Under the pieces are notes generated by a model. That model was not told where the DNA came from. It worked only from the letters and a program-made list of their open reading frames with translations, and did not search any database. A DNA stretch of 64,000 bases from assembly GCA_036936605.1 (NCBI GenBank), contig JAUPFV010000001.1:75349910-75413909 (forward strand), read 5' to 3'. A program made the position numbers and the translations under genes. Shown piece after piece: positions 24,148 through 36,259 of the stretch; within the stretch, counting starts at the first letter, position 1; every line of letters begins with the position of its first letter. Origin of the DNA: Limnanthes douglasii subsp. nivea (lineage: Eukaryota > Streptophyta > Magnoliopsida > Brassicales > Limnanthaceae).

Positions 24148-25899
24148 AACTACATTTGGTGAAGCTTCTAGCTGTAGTGTATCTCTTGTTATTTTTCTAC
24201 CTAGTTTGAAAAACTAACTCAAAGAACTAAGGAGAAACATATTCCAATTAAAGGTGACAGTTTGTTTGGAAAGTAAAGTGAGGACGCTATTAAAAAAATA
24301 TGGTCATACTTGGGAAAAATAGAATTTATACTTGTGAAAATACTTTACTTGTGAAAAAAAGCATTTATACTTGTGGAAAAATATTTTGTCCATCATTTAT
24401 GAAAATAAAGTCAATCTAGTTGCATAAACACTTCGCTAGTGAAAAATAAACATTTTTACTTTGAGAAATCATAATGCTTATTACTTTCAAAATACACATT
24501 TTTACTTGCGAAAAACTTGATGTTCAATAATTACAAATATAATTATATTTTATTTGTGAAAAATGAATAGCTCAAATAAGAAAACTATAACTTCCTAAAT
24601 TTGTGAAAAAATTACAATTATGAAAAACCTAATATTTATTACAAAACGACTGAAGTTTGGAAACATACATGTTTCACTAAAAAAAATATAGTCGTTGACT
24701 CTACCAATATATGATAAAGTTTGGATAGTTTAGAAATGAATGAAGCAAATCAACTCTTCCCCACAATTAACAAACGTTTTTTTAGTTGTAAGATGTTTCT
24801 TGTGCTATATTAATTCATTGATGATATTCGTTTTACCATTAAACTATGTTTGACAAAGCATGTGTACTATAAAATCAAGTCTGTAAAGTCATTGTTTATT
24901 GCGATGTTTGGAAAAATACATTTATAAAACAATAAGTTATAATGTGAATCCTTATCAAGTCTATCAATCTTCCTTGTCGAGTGTTATAGTCGGTTATAAT
25001 CTCATTGTCTACATTGATTATAACTAAGTTCAGTTACTAATTCCATATATTTGTTTAGATTCAATATCAACTTAAAAATATGATATATTTTATTTCATGA
25101 TCCCTAGACTTATAGTTTTGTCCACTATTAGTTTAATATGTTTTTTTGTTGATTAATTTCTGTAATAGGATGTACAAATAAATTATTGTTATAAAAATCA
25201 AAAGTATTTATTTAACATAATTATTTAACTTACCGTTGCATGACTTCGGACAAATAGAAACATGTGGATATATGAATTATTTTAATATATTTATTTAACT
25301 TACAATTTCATAAATAATATTTCACAATTATGGGTTTCCAAAAACATATGGATGTATAAATCAATTACTTGTAAATTGGAAAAACTTTACAGAAATAAGT
25401 TAAAGTGACTTGCAAAAAAATAAAAAATGAGTTTTGATGTGTATGACTTGAAAAAATAGTACAAAAACTTACAAATAAAGAATAAACGAGTTTTCATGTG
25501 AAAGAATTTCGGAAAAATATACAAAAGCTTGCAAAAAAAAAGCAAGGTTTGATGTGAAGGATTTGTGAAGCATAATAGTAAGGAAGACTTGCAATTAAAC
25601 CCAAAACAAAACAATATCAATAATAGAAATACAATTTCCAACCTGTCTAAGAAGTGGGAAACAAACTTCTTTTGAGATAAGACCATTCAATTAGATTCTC
25701 ACCTTCACTTATTTTGTTCAACTTAATTACATTCTTCACATATTCATCAATTAATAGTATTTTTTCATTATTCATTGGCTAATCGAATTCCACATCTTCC
25801 AATTCATTTTTGAATGGTGTCATGTGCTATAATAGACAGTCTTCTAGTATTTGTTGAACTCGTGGAGGAGGTTGTTCTTGTCAAATATGAAATGTTTTT
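24148..25899. other. AT-rich stretch, no gene; motif field at 24290-24660
   Basis: The first part (24290-24660) has many acttgtgaaaa-like motifs, as at 22.1 kb. The 99-residue minus-strand frame at 25686-25387 is Phe/Leu-rich and overlaps A-rich DNA, so it is probably a chance ORF. Nothing else could be supported. Confidence 0.5.
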
Positions 25900-27690
25900 T
25901 CAAATTGTTATACGATACTGATGACTAACCGAACCGTACCAAGTTTTTACAAAAAAATTGGTATGATACAGTAAATTTAAATTATTATATTGTAACAAGA
26001 GTTTTTTATATGGTTTGACGATGAATACCAATTTTGTTGTATTGTCGTAGCGTACCAAAGTTCTAAATAAAACATATAATTTAATTCTATAACAATAAAA
26101 ATAATATTGTAATTTTTTTTATATAATAATCTTCTTTACATGTTGGTTTTAGACTTAAATTTAAATAAATATGACTTGTGAATGTTATAGTGTTCATTCC
26201 TAAACATAAAATTAGTTTTTAATGCAAAAAATATCGTATAAAAAAATTCAAATAAAGGTTATGGTATTTCTTATGATCATCATTTGTAGAAAACCAACAT
26301 CTAATTATGCACAGATTGAAAATGTATAAATTTTAATTCCATATATGATATCGAATATTTATAAGCCTAGTTTATAGTATAAAATATATCGTATTAAATG
26401 AAATTTCTAAATAAATTTATCGTAGTTGTGGTAACACTCATGGAACTTCTTAAAAACTTATTTTGTATCAACAAATCTTTGATCAAAATAAAATAAATTA
26501 TTTAATGTTTTAGAATGTTAAAATTGTAATTGGATATATGGTTACAGATACCCATTAGGAACCCACGAATTTATTTATATACTTTTAATAAGCTAAGAAA
26601 ATGCTGAAGTTCATCCTATCCAAGTGGAAAAAGAGACAGGAACCCAAAAGTCCTATCCAATTTTAACAACATACATAATAAGTTACAAAAAGCACTAGTT
26701 AACCAAACAATCCAAAAAAATCATACATCTTCTAATGAAAAATATATATTAAAATATACACAAAATTATTTCTCAAAGCATCAACAAATTTAAAATGTTT
26801 AAATTTTAATTCTATATATTATTATTAATCTTTATTAGTCTAGCTCCAAAAAATTAAAAGTTACATGTATTTCTCAAAATAGTAGTTAAGACTATCAAAA
26901 ACCTATTTTGCACTAACAAATTTAAAGTCAAACTAAAAAGTAATTATGTATTAATTTAAAATGTTTAAATTTTAATTCTGTATATTATTATTAATATTTA
27001 TGAGTCTAGTTCCAAAAAATTAAAAGTTATAAAATAAAAAAATTAGATAAAATTATTATATTTCTTGTAACAAGCATCGAACTGTCAAAAACATATTTTG
27101 CATTAGCATATTTATTATCAACTTGAAATTTACTTTTGGTCATGATTTAAAAAAATTAAAATTTAATTTTATATATGATTACGAATTTATAAGAGTCTAG
27201 GTTTAACAAAAAAAATTATCATATTAAAATAAAACTTGAAGTTATCGTATTTTTCCTAGCAGATGTCAAAAGTGTCAAAAACCGATTATGAATCAAAATT
27301 ATTTTGATCAAGTTATAATATAATTATGAACTTACTTTGAATGTTCAAAATTTAAATCCATACATGTGTTTATCCTAGATTCTAATACAAACAATATCAT
27401 ATTAAATAAAAAGTTTAAACAAAGTTATGATATTTCTTGTAAGACTTGTTATTTTTATTTTATATATTTTTAGTTTTGTTTTATTTTTATTTTACGATAA
27501 TAAACTGTACCGAGCCATATCATAACAATACCAAACCAAATATTTTGTATACTGAAAAAAGGTATACTAAAGTTTTGGTAGCGTAAGTGTAGTCAATTTG
27601 GTAATATCGAAAACTTGGTAACAGTAATGATTTAATAGGTTTGGTAGGTCAAACGTATCAAAACCACCCATAGTTCTTATTATACTAAAA
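25900..27690. mobile_element. degenerate AT-rich element bounded by accgtaccaa/ttggta motifs
   Basis: Its left part (25925-26060) and right part (27500-27660) both carry short motifs such as accgtaccaag, ggtatgatac, aataccaaac and ttggtagcg. These read as loosely inverted versions of each other around a tandemly repeated centre. No precise TIR or target duplication was found, and no coding remnant. Confidence 0.35.
26260..27430. repeat. about 190-bp AT-rich tandem repeats (5-6 degenerate units)
   Basis: The landmark gtcaaaaacctattttgca recurs with variation at about 26456, 26901, 27091 and 27281, the last three exactly 190 bp apart. Each unit also holds aaaatgtttaaattttaatt (or a variant) and tataagtctagttcca-like motifs in fixed order. 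Between 26560 and 26700 the register is disturbed by unrelated sequence. The unit length is in the nucleosomal range typical of satellites. Confidence 0.75.
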
Positions 27691-27699
27691 TTCGTATAT

Positions 27700-28440
27700 T
27701 GTTAAGTATAGGCTAGAAGTGGTGGGGACAAGGTCACCGTTGAACGTTTGAGTTGGTGTCAAAGGTTGTAACTTAGTGTGGAAGCTATAACTTGGTAGGG
27801 AAGTTGTAACTTCGTATTGTAGTTTATAACTTAGATTTGGAGCTAGATGTTCTCAGACTAAGTGTTGAAGGCTGGATCTAAGATATGAATTGTGAACCTA
27901 ATGTTGGCACTAGAACTAGGTGTCGATGGGTGGAACTAAATGTTGTAGCTAGAGAAATATGATCAAAGCAGTTCAAATGGAACTGCTGATTCTCTATCTG
28001 ACTGGATGCTCAATGGGAATTACGTGTAGAAAGAGTCTACTCAAACCTAGGAGTTGATCATAACCAGAACAATTTGGACTAAAGCATATGTGCTGGACCA
28101 AAACGAGCTCGACTGAAGCATATGTGTTGGATCGAAATAGTTTGTTGATACCAAAGAAACATTGTATTTTTATCTAATAAAGTCTATCTTCACGTCTTCA
28201 TTGAACTGACCCTCTTCTATTTGTTGGAAGTTTTCTATTTAATTGGGTCTTCTATTTTGATAAGATTTACTATTATTAGATTTCTTATTTGTTTGATCTT
28301 ATATTTTAATTAGGTTTCATATTAATTTGGATTTCGTATTAATTAGGTTTCCTAATTTAAAGCATATGTTGCGGAATTAGGATTTTCCATAAATCTATAA
28401 ATAGAGGAAGACTAGTTTGTCGTAAGAATCTAGCACGTAC
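27700..28440 (+). repeat. partial Ty1/copia LTR, plus orientation
   Basis: It starts with tgttaagtataggctagaag, matching the minus-strand start of the copia LTR at 30337 (tgttaagtatacgctcaaaa). It continues with tcaaaggttgtaacttagtg, aactaggtgtcg, tggaactgctg, taagcatatgtgctgg and a TATA box (tataaatag, 28396-28404). It is therefore an inverted partner of 29545-30337 and ends shortly after the TATA box. No gag-pol follows, so it is a truncated or solo LTR. Confidence 0.8.
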
Positions 28441-29171
28441 TTGCAAAAAATAAAATAAAATTACTTTCAAAAAAAGTTCCAAATACTAAAAAGCATCAAA
28501 GTAAAAATAAATCAATTCATGGATATTGATTCCCAAGTACTTGCGGAACTAAAGCCAAATTACTCGGAAAAACAGCAATAAATCACCAAAAACCATCAAA
28601 TTAGAGGACAACATAGTTAATGGGTACTTATTATTATGTACTTGCAAAAGTAAAGCCAAAATACTTGTAACAAACACTCAAACACCCAAAACCATCAAAA
28701 CAAAAAAACGAAAAACTTCATAGGTCCTGAGTGTCATCTGCGAGAAAAAATAAAACCAAATTACTTACGAAAAACAATAAAAAAAAAACCCAAAATCATC
28801 ACGATAAAAACACTAAACAATTTCTCAGAACTATATAGCATTGCTTGCAACAGATAGTTCAAAATTGGTTATGAAAAAACACAAATAGACGCACAAAATA
28901 TCAAAACAGAAAGTTAAACAGGTTCTTGCCACTTCATGTATTTCTTGAGAAAAATAGTTACAAAATTAGAGTTTAAGAAAAAAATAATTTATTTTGTAAA
29001 TATATTTAATCTGTAAATTTCATACCTTGATTCTTTCCAAGAGATTTATTGTGTAAAGAAAACACGGAAAAGTTTGGAAAAAAGTTCAAAACTAAAACAA
29101 AGAACAAAAAGTAAAGAGAAAAAACTCGATTTAATTATTTATATGAAAAAAGTATTTAAAAATAATAATTA
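28441..29171. other. AT-rich stretch with tacttgcaaaa-like motifs
   Basis: No gene. The words tacttgcaaaa, tacttgcggaa, tacttgtaaca and ttacttacgaaaa recur between 28438 and 28770, in the same family as the motif fields at 22.1 and 24.3 kb. Confidence 0.5.
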
Positions 29172-30337
29172 TGATACATAGTTAATCATAAATTCGGCTC
29201 TTACCTTATTTCAAGAGAAAAGTTAACAAAAAATAACCATAAAGTAAATCAATCACAAAACAAGAGATTTAACGTGGTTAGAATCGTGAAAAATCCTACA
29301 TCCACTTATAACATACACAAAATATATATGAGAATCTAAAAAAATACTTTTAAACATTAAAACTCAATCAACTTTTTTTATAAAAAATATCTTATTGTAT
29401 TAGAAAGAATCTGTGAATCTCAGAATGTTTATTCAAGTGTTTATCTTCTATCTCACCACACATTCTAAAAATAGACTCGTAGATCTCCTATATACCATCG
29501 CTCGTCAATTTTCTCGTCTCGCTACGCCATTACAACACGTTATGCCTCCTCTATTCATAAACGTTTTAAAAACCACAATTTTTCAACAAACGCTCCATAT
29601 TAATTCATATTAATGACCAACTATAATAATGTCCTAATCATAAAATAGGAAACCTAATACCTAGGAAAGTTATATTAATATGAAATCTAATTAAAATAAA
29701 AGACCAATTTAATAAGAAATCTAATTAACATGAAATTCAATTAATACATGAAGACCAAAATAAGATACCAAACTAAATAAGAATATTCTAACAAATAAAA
29801 GACGCAATTTTTATCAAGAAGTTAAGTCCAAACTGCATCAAATCAAACACAACATTTTAGTGGCATCGACAATCTCCTTAAGAGCATTTCGTTTCGGACC
29901 ATTCTGTTTTGTACTAGTCTGCTTTAGACCATTTGGGTTATATTCGGCTTACTTTGGTCAAGCATATATGATTTGGTCTAGATTTCTTTGACTATGCTCA
30001 ACTCTTAGATTCTAGTAAAATCTTCTACACCCAAGACGGGTTGAGCATCGAGTCACATAAAGAATTAGCACTTCCAACTAGATTGTTTCGATCATATTTC
30101 TCCAGCTTAAAACTTAGTTCCATGCATTCACACTTACTTCTAGTGTCAACAATCATTTCTTGCTTCAGCCCTTAGTTTTAGTCTTAAATACTTAGTTCTA
30201 GCTCTAACATTCATCTTCAACTCTAAGTTGCAGCCTTTCAAACTAAGTTACAGCTTCCACACCAAGTTACAACCTTTGACACCAAGAAAGCCTTTGAAAA
30301 TAATTTTACCTCCATAATTTTGAGCGTATACTTAACA
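29172..30337 (-). repeat. copia LTR (3' LTR on the minus strand)
   Basis: On the minus strand it begins tgttaagtatacgctc at 30337 and shares with 32377-33540 the stretch agactcgtagatctcctata (LTR body), a TATA region and ttaccttatttca near its end. The 66-residue ORF at 29413-29613 is within the LTR and not a gene. Confidence 0.8.
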
Positions 30338-31179
30338 AGTCTCCACCTAGGCTCAAGTGACACCGGTATCTGTTACCCTGATGCTCTAACTACTCACCGG
30401 TGAGAAACTCTCCACCTGCACGCTTGAAACGATCAATTCTCATGCAGTCAATGAACTCTATCGAGGTAATCATCCCTAATAAACCAATGTCCTACATCTA
30501 AAGAGATGGTAGTAACATACGTCCAACATAACTTACGATCAGACCAAGCAAATCTTGACAGTTGCTCCACCGTTTGAATATCTGAAACCTTTGACTAATC
30601 ATACTTTAGATCAAGAGACAAACCTATCAATGATTGAAATTCTTTTGCAAATTTTGAAACTGAACTCAACTTGAAAACAAATTTAGTAGATCATCATCAT
30701 CTTCACCCTATGTTCAAACTTCATCTCAATCTCAGCTCCATCTTCGACACATACTACATCTTTATGACGACCAGTAGTCTAAATGATTTTATTGACGGTG
30801 ATAATTGTCTCAGTTAATCATTTACTTAACCTCTTGTTATGTCGAGTTGTCAGAAGCAGAAACCTTACTTTAAGTAATCTGTGGCTCGTCTTCTCATATA
30901 TTTCCTGCCTCAGACTACTCTTCAAGATTCTGCTCTTATGCATACTAAACTTAGGACAATAGCTAGCGAATTCTGGGTGCAGTAGTATTCAACCTCTTCA
31001 AGTGCTTTTCATATTGGAGCTCTACCATTTTCACGAGGACCTCAACAGTCTTCAGTGAAATTTTAGCATACTCGTTGCCAACACTACAAGCCCCTTCTAC
31101 CACGGACCCATCCATGACTAAAACACCATTAATCCGACTAGACTCTATAATAACATGTGTGTCTTACAAGATCCTATGT

Positions 31180-31540
31180 TTGTCATCTCATCCCTTATAC
31201 TCAAACCCTTCTTCATCTGACACATTATCCCCCAGTAGACAACTTAAATTTAATACTCGTTATTCTATTCACAATACAACACACATTATCCCCCAATATG
31301 ACCTTACAAACTTCAAACATTTCTAGATTTTCAAACCAATCCTTGTTGGAAGTCATATAGAATGAAGCTCTGGAATAGAACTCACTTGTTATTGTGCCTG
31401 CAATAAGAAACCACTAAACCATAAACATATTCATATTCATCCAAGACGATCCCATCATCCCCACCTGCATCATTCTAATAACTATTTGCATTCCTCTTCT
31501 CACGCCAGTTCCTACAAATATGGACTTGAATTTGGTAGCA
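31180..31540 (-). pseudogene. copia protease-region remnant (copy 1)
   Basis: It corresponds to the better preserved frame 54663-54331 in copy 2 (SNKDWFENLEMFEVCKVMLG). That resembles the stretch after the DSG protease motif in copia polyproteins, where N-K-D-W-F, the G-N-D/N region and an L-x-x-V-x-x-x-P-x-L-x-x-N-L-like segment occur. In copy 1 the frame is cut by stops and about 55 bp are missing near 31228. Confidence 0.65.
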
Positions 31541-31800
31541 CTAAAATTTCATTTTACAACCAACAAGTTTCTTGACTGAATATCTCTATCTAGGTTTTTA
31601 ACTCACACTCATCCCGACACCTTCAAAGTTACCCTTTAGAATCGTATACTGATGAAAGAAATTCGAGTTTAAGGGACTTTTCACTTCGTCCATTATGATT
31701 GACTCTTTTCAACAGATCATGATGTAATAAATTACTCATACACTTCCGGAGGAGCTGTATTCAAATCAAGAATGATTTTATTGAAATCGTCCAAATGTCT

Positions 31801-32082
31801 TCATATTTCCCTACAACCATCCATCTGCAACGCGTAAAGTTGCTTCTTCAGGAATAACTTATTTTCCAAAGATATATTCATGTAAATAGCTAACATCTTA
31901 TTCCATATCATTATGGGTGAATAATTTTCAAACACCTCTCGAAGCATCTCGTCTTCTACGCTCAAGAGCAATACATTATGGGAATTGGACATCTCTTCAA
32001 CATCAATCTTCTTTGTACCCTTCTCTTCAATGACACCAAATATTCTCATATGTACAACGAATGCTTTAACCTTAATGCACAA
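31801..32082 (-). pseudogene. copia gag remnant (UBN2-like, copy 1)
   Basis: The frame contains NVLLLSVEDEMLREVFENYS and MLAIYMNISLENKLFLKKQL, then YALQMDGC. In copia gag the equivalent is a core of L-S-L-x-D-x-V-L-R-E-V followed by W-x-x-L-x-x-x-Y-x-x-x-S-L-x-N-K-L-x-L-K-x-x-L-x-x-L-x-M. Gag forms the virus-like particle in which reverse transcription occurs. The match is good over about 60 residues; the N-terminus and zinc knuckle are missing, so it is a fragment. Confidence 0.8.
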
Positions 32083-32376
32083 TGGATTAAAGTATTCATC
32101 TAATGTGAACTTCTAAATGTTATACTTCATAGAATATATCATTATAAAAGCACTTGACTGTACTCCAAGATATTTGATCATCGTTCTTCTACTTAGTCTT
32201 CATTACCAACAACGAATATTGATTTCATATCTCCAAGGTCACCGTATAACTTGTAAAAAAATATATAAAAATATTTGAGCAAGATTTGATCCAGCCATAC
32301 CAAGACTTGCTAGGATGAATCCTAGCCACTCAGCTGAAGCAGTGACTGATAATTGACGAATTCCTACCCGAGAGTT

Positions 32377-33540
32377 TGTAGGAGGTAATCAGAGCTTCGG
32401 TTCCTACCTTATTTCATGAAAAACGATAATATAATAGACCATAAATTAAAAAATCACACAATAAGAGTTTTAACTTGTTTTGGATCGTGAAGAAATCCTA
32501 CATCGACACGTAACAGACACAATATATTTATAGGAGGTTACAAAAGGACTTTCAAACACTAAACACTCAATCACTATTTACAAAACTCTCTTATTGGTTT
32601 ACAAAGAATTTGTAATCTCATACTGCATATTGAAGTGTTTATCTTCTAACTCACTCTACTCTCTACAAATAGACTCGTTGATCTCCTATTTACCGTCACT
32701 CGTCAATTGTCTCGTCTCGCCACGCTTTAACCACAAGCTATCTTTCTCTATATATAGACTTAGAGAAAACCATAATCCTTAAAAAATGATGCAGATTAAA
32801 TCACATTAATCAATCGTTGTACTAAAGTTCTAATAATAAAATAGGAAACCTAATAAATAAGTAATCCAAATTAATTTGAAATTTAATTAATATAGATCTG
32901 ATTAATATGAAGTCGAATTAATACAAGAATACCAAAATTTGAGACCAAATTAAATATAAAACTTCTAGCGAATAGAAGCCTAGTTTGATCAAGAACTTAA
33001 GTCCAATTCCATCAGATCAAATACATTGTTTCAGTGACATCGGCAAACTAGTTATGACCAGTCAGCTTCAGTCCAGTTTGTTTCGGTTCATCATATATGC
33101 TTGGGTACAACTTGTTTTGATTGTGCCCAATCCTTACATTCCAGTAGACTCCTTCTACACCTAAAACCGGTTGAGCATCCTGTCACATAGAGAGTCGGCA
33201 GTTCCAACTGAACTGCTCCGATCATATTTCTCCGGCTACAACACTTACTTCCAATTATCAATACATAGTTCAAGTAGTAGCATTCAATTCCAATTCAGCT
33301 CTTAATTATAGTCTTCGACATGTAGTCTCAGCATCAATACATAGTTCAAGTATTAGAATTTTATTCCAATTCAGCTCTTAGTTATAGTCTTCGATATTTA
33401 GTCTTAGCTTCAGCATCTCACTTCAACTCTAAAATACAGCCTACAACACTACATTACAGCTTTCACACCAAATTATATCTTTTAAAACCAAACCAAGTCT
33501 TTGTCACCGAATACAAATTTTGACATTGATGTACTTAACT
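32377..33540 (-). repeat. copia LTR (5' LTR on the minus strand)
   Basis: It aligns along its length with 29172-30337, including agactcgttgatctcctatt, ctcgtctcgccacgc and the outer gtacttaac end. Divergence between the two LTRs is considerable by eye, so the insertion is old and precedes the duplication. Confidence 0.8.
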
Positions 33541-33753
33541 TTTGTCAAATTAAGAGTAAAGTCACGTAAGTATATATGGATCATTTCATATCAAATTTTA
33601 ATGTTTATTAGGAGACAAACTTATCAATAATATTAACAACTATTACAAAATAGTGTTTCTTTTATCGTTATTAGGAGATAACTTATTTTAGCAGTGTTAA
33701 TATAGGTTTATACAGAATGTCAAGTGTTACGACAATCATCTATTAAAACTTGT

Positions 33754-34144
33754 CTAACAAAATTTAGTTTGAATTATATAAACAAGTAATTTATTAGGAA
33801 AACTGACATCTCCATGACATACATTAAACGTCTCATATAACGTGTAATAAGGATAGAGACTCGGAACGTTGTAAAATATTGGTCCAAATTCCGGATCGAC
33901 CTCAAGCGTTATGCAAAGACGAAGCTGCACCACTGTTACCCGCCGCAGCCCAACCAACGTCATGGCTGGTATCGTCCTTTGGACCACCACGACGCATGCT
34001 TCGTTTCGTGCGGCTACCCGGTGAGAATTCCTCGGTAAGAACAAGCTCCGTAAATACCAGTGTATAAATAATTGTATTGTGGCAATGAGGATTCCTAACA
34101 GTTTTTTTACGAACCATCCTTAAAAAAAATATTAATAATGTCAA
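33754..34144 (-). CDS. unidentified ORF island, duplicated (copy 1)
   Basis: A GC-richer island (33880-34050) in AT-rich surroundings supports overlapping long frames: minus 34044-33754 (HRVAARNEACVVVVQRTIPA ... VDPEFGPIFYNV), minus 34144-33902 (SRTKRSMRRGGPKDDTSHDV) and plus 33879-34067. The counterpart at 56834-57196 keeps the first minus frame and extends it by 24 residues, with about 20 substitutions visible. In copy 2 the frame runs into gatgtaagtt (56886, minus), a good splice donor; in copy 1 the same place reads gatgtcagtt. No family was recognised. It may be an exon of an unknown gene or transposon, or a chance ORF in a GC-rich patch. Confidence 0.3.
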
Positions 34145-36240
34145 GTCCTTTAATATGTAATCAAATGCGCAACCAATTTTACTTTAACTTAATACATTTT
34201 TACATAAAATACTCCTTATAAAACTTCTAACCCTCTTTCATTATTAAAAAAAATACTTGACACATGTTTTATAAAATTGTTGGTCAATTATGGGAACTTA
34301 GGCAAAATTAGATAAAAATAACAGGAAATTGGGCAGAATTAGACAAAGACAAACATCAATATAAACATATTGAAAACTTATTAATTGTGTTTGGTTTGGA
34401 TTAATATTTAAGTTTTACCATGTAGTTTGTTAACGTTATCTTTTTACGATATTAAAATAATGTCGTGCTTTCGTGTCCATGTAGCCTTGTTTACTATATA
34501 GTTTGTTAAACGTAACTTTTGTAAGGAAGATAATTATGCTTTATTATAGTATAAAAAATAAATATAATATAATATAGAGCAAGTTATCGTCAACAATCCT
34601 GTTATAAAAGTGTATTTATAGCAATGGGATATATAAAATCTTCTAACAATACGTATAAAACGTGTATAAACATTAAAACTTTGTATTTTTTAAAATTTTA
34701 GTTTTAAATGATTTTTCAAAAACATAATATTTTTATTTTTGAAAGACGAATAAAACGAAATCCATGAGCGATACTGATAAAAAAATATTTTTTCAAACTA
34801 ATTATGCACCCTATTAACACGTAAGTTCGCTCCATTTATACCGTTCGATTTTTTATTTTAAAACAAATTATTTCAAAATACCAATGCTCATATTTGAGCA
34901 ACTACAAAAAATTAGTTGTTTCAGACCCAATTAACATATATTTTCACAAAAATAAGTTGTATTTTATTTTTTCACAAAATCAGACTTATTTGAAAACCAA
35001 AAATCATATTTACACAACCATTTTCTTATTATTATGGCTACATGCTTGCACCAAATTGTGCAACTAGAATTCAAAGTTATTTTTCCGCGATCAAAGTCCT
35101 ATTTACGCAACTTTTTTATTCTTAATTTTGTAACTCGATTACTCATATTGTCACAACCAAATGTAGTAAAAGAAATCAACACGAAAATATACATATTTTA
35201 GCAAGTATAAAAAAAGATAGTTGTTTGACACGCAATTAATACTTATTTTTAAAAAAAAAAAACAAGTTGTGTTTTGTTTTTTACATAATGAAACTTATTT
35301 CACAACCAAAATTCCTATTAACGCAGTCATTCTCTTCTTATTTTTGCAATGTATTTGCACCTAATTAAGCATTTTGAACAAAATTAATTTTTACCATAAT
35401 TACACGTAATTGCGCGCCCAATTACATGTAATTTCGCGCTTTTAACATCAAATTATTTTTTTAAAAAAAACAAGTTTTTTTTGAAGCTTTTAACAGTTTT
35501 TAGTCTGAAATTTCCAATATATATAATTTTACAATTTATATGGAAGGTTTTTTCGTGTTTAAATAATTATTTATCTCACTGAGATTTCAATCTACTAATC
35601 AATTTCTCATATTTTCTAAACATACGATCCTCACCTATCTCAGCGTTACTTCTCGTTCTCTCTAGTATTTCCAACACTTATTGCACTCCTCACAAAGCTT
35701 TCGTTAATTATTCTTAAACACGTCAAACATTTTGACAATCTAATATAAATAACTTTTCAGCGCGTTTCATCACCCTAGTAATTTTATTTTACATAATATA
35801 CCATTAGAAAAAAATACATCACAAAATTGGCACGTGGGAAACTGAGGTCCAAGTAAGACGAGTTCTTCAAAATCTTCTGCAACTACTTTCGCACCTCATA
35901 CTAGTTTCCTTGAAATAAAAATATATACATTTGCCACTTTTCTAACTTCAGAGCCAACCATTGTTTACGGTCACATGATGTACAAAATATAGATTAAAAA
36001 CATTAGTCGAACATCATGAGAGTGTCTCATTTGGCTGACATAATGATGATTTACAATCTGGTGACTGATATTTGCTCGATATATTAACATGCTCTGTGTT
36101 TTATCATTTATCACCCTAAAATCCTAACAAATCTAAAGAAGACGATGATGACACCTCTTTCATGCTAAGAAATTATTAAGGAGATATTTCCCGGCTTCAC
36201 CATATTCTTTATCTCTCTCAGCATTCATAAAAAACAATTT
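34145..36240. other. duplicated AT-rich non-coding stretch (copy 1)
   Basis: About 2.1 kb with no ORF and no recognised element. It is mirrored at 57200-59400. Repeated phrases such as ctatttacgcaac / catatttacacaacc / cctattaacgcagtc give it a weakly periodic character. Confidence 0.5.
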
Positions 36241-36259
36241 CTGAAGTAACATTCTGATT

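Larger units (their letters stand above)
29172..33540 (-). mobile_element. Ty1/copia element, gag-protease only (copy 1)
   Basis: Two direct LTRs of nearly equal length (29172-30337 and 32377-33540, about 1165 bp each) flank about 2.0 kb. On the minus strand this interior encodes a gag remnant and then a protease-region remnant, followed without recognisable integrase or RT by a PPT-like aggtggagact next to the 3' LTR start tgttaagtatacgc. The element is thus an internally deleted, non-autonomous copia copy. It lies inside duplication copy 1 and is repeated at 52661-56620. The usual tRNA-Met primer site was not recognised. Confidence 0.85.

Noticed and set aside
25387..25686. 99-residue Phe/Leu-rich minus-strand ORF
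   Set aside because: It arises from A/G-rich plus-strand DNA; no start context, domain or conservation, and it lies in the region deleted from copy 2.
32377..32400. ggtaatcagagcttcgg read as a plus-strand copia primer binding site
   Set aside because: The gag and protease frames and the PPT/LTR order put this copia element on the minus strand, and the sequence lies within or at the edge of the LTR. The resemblance is probably chance.
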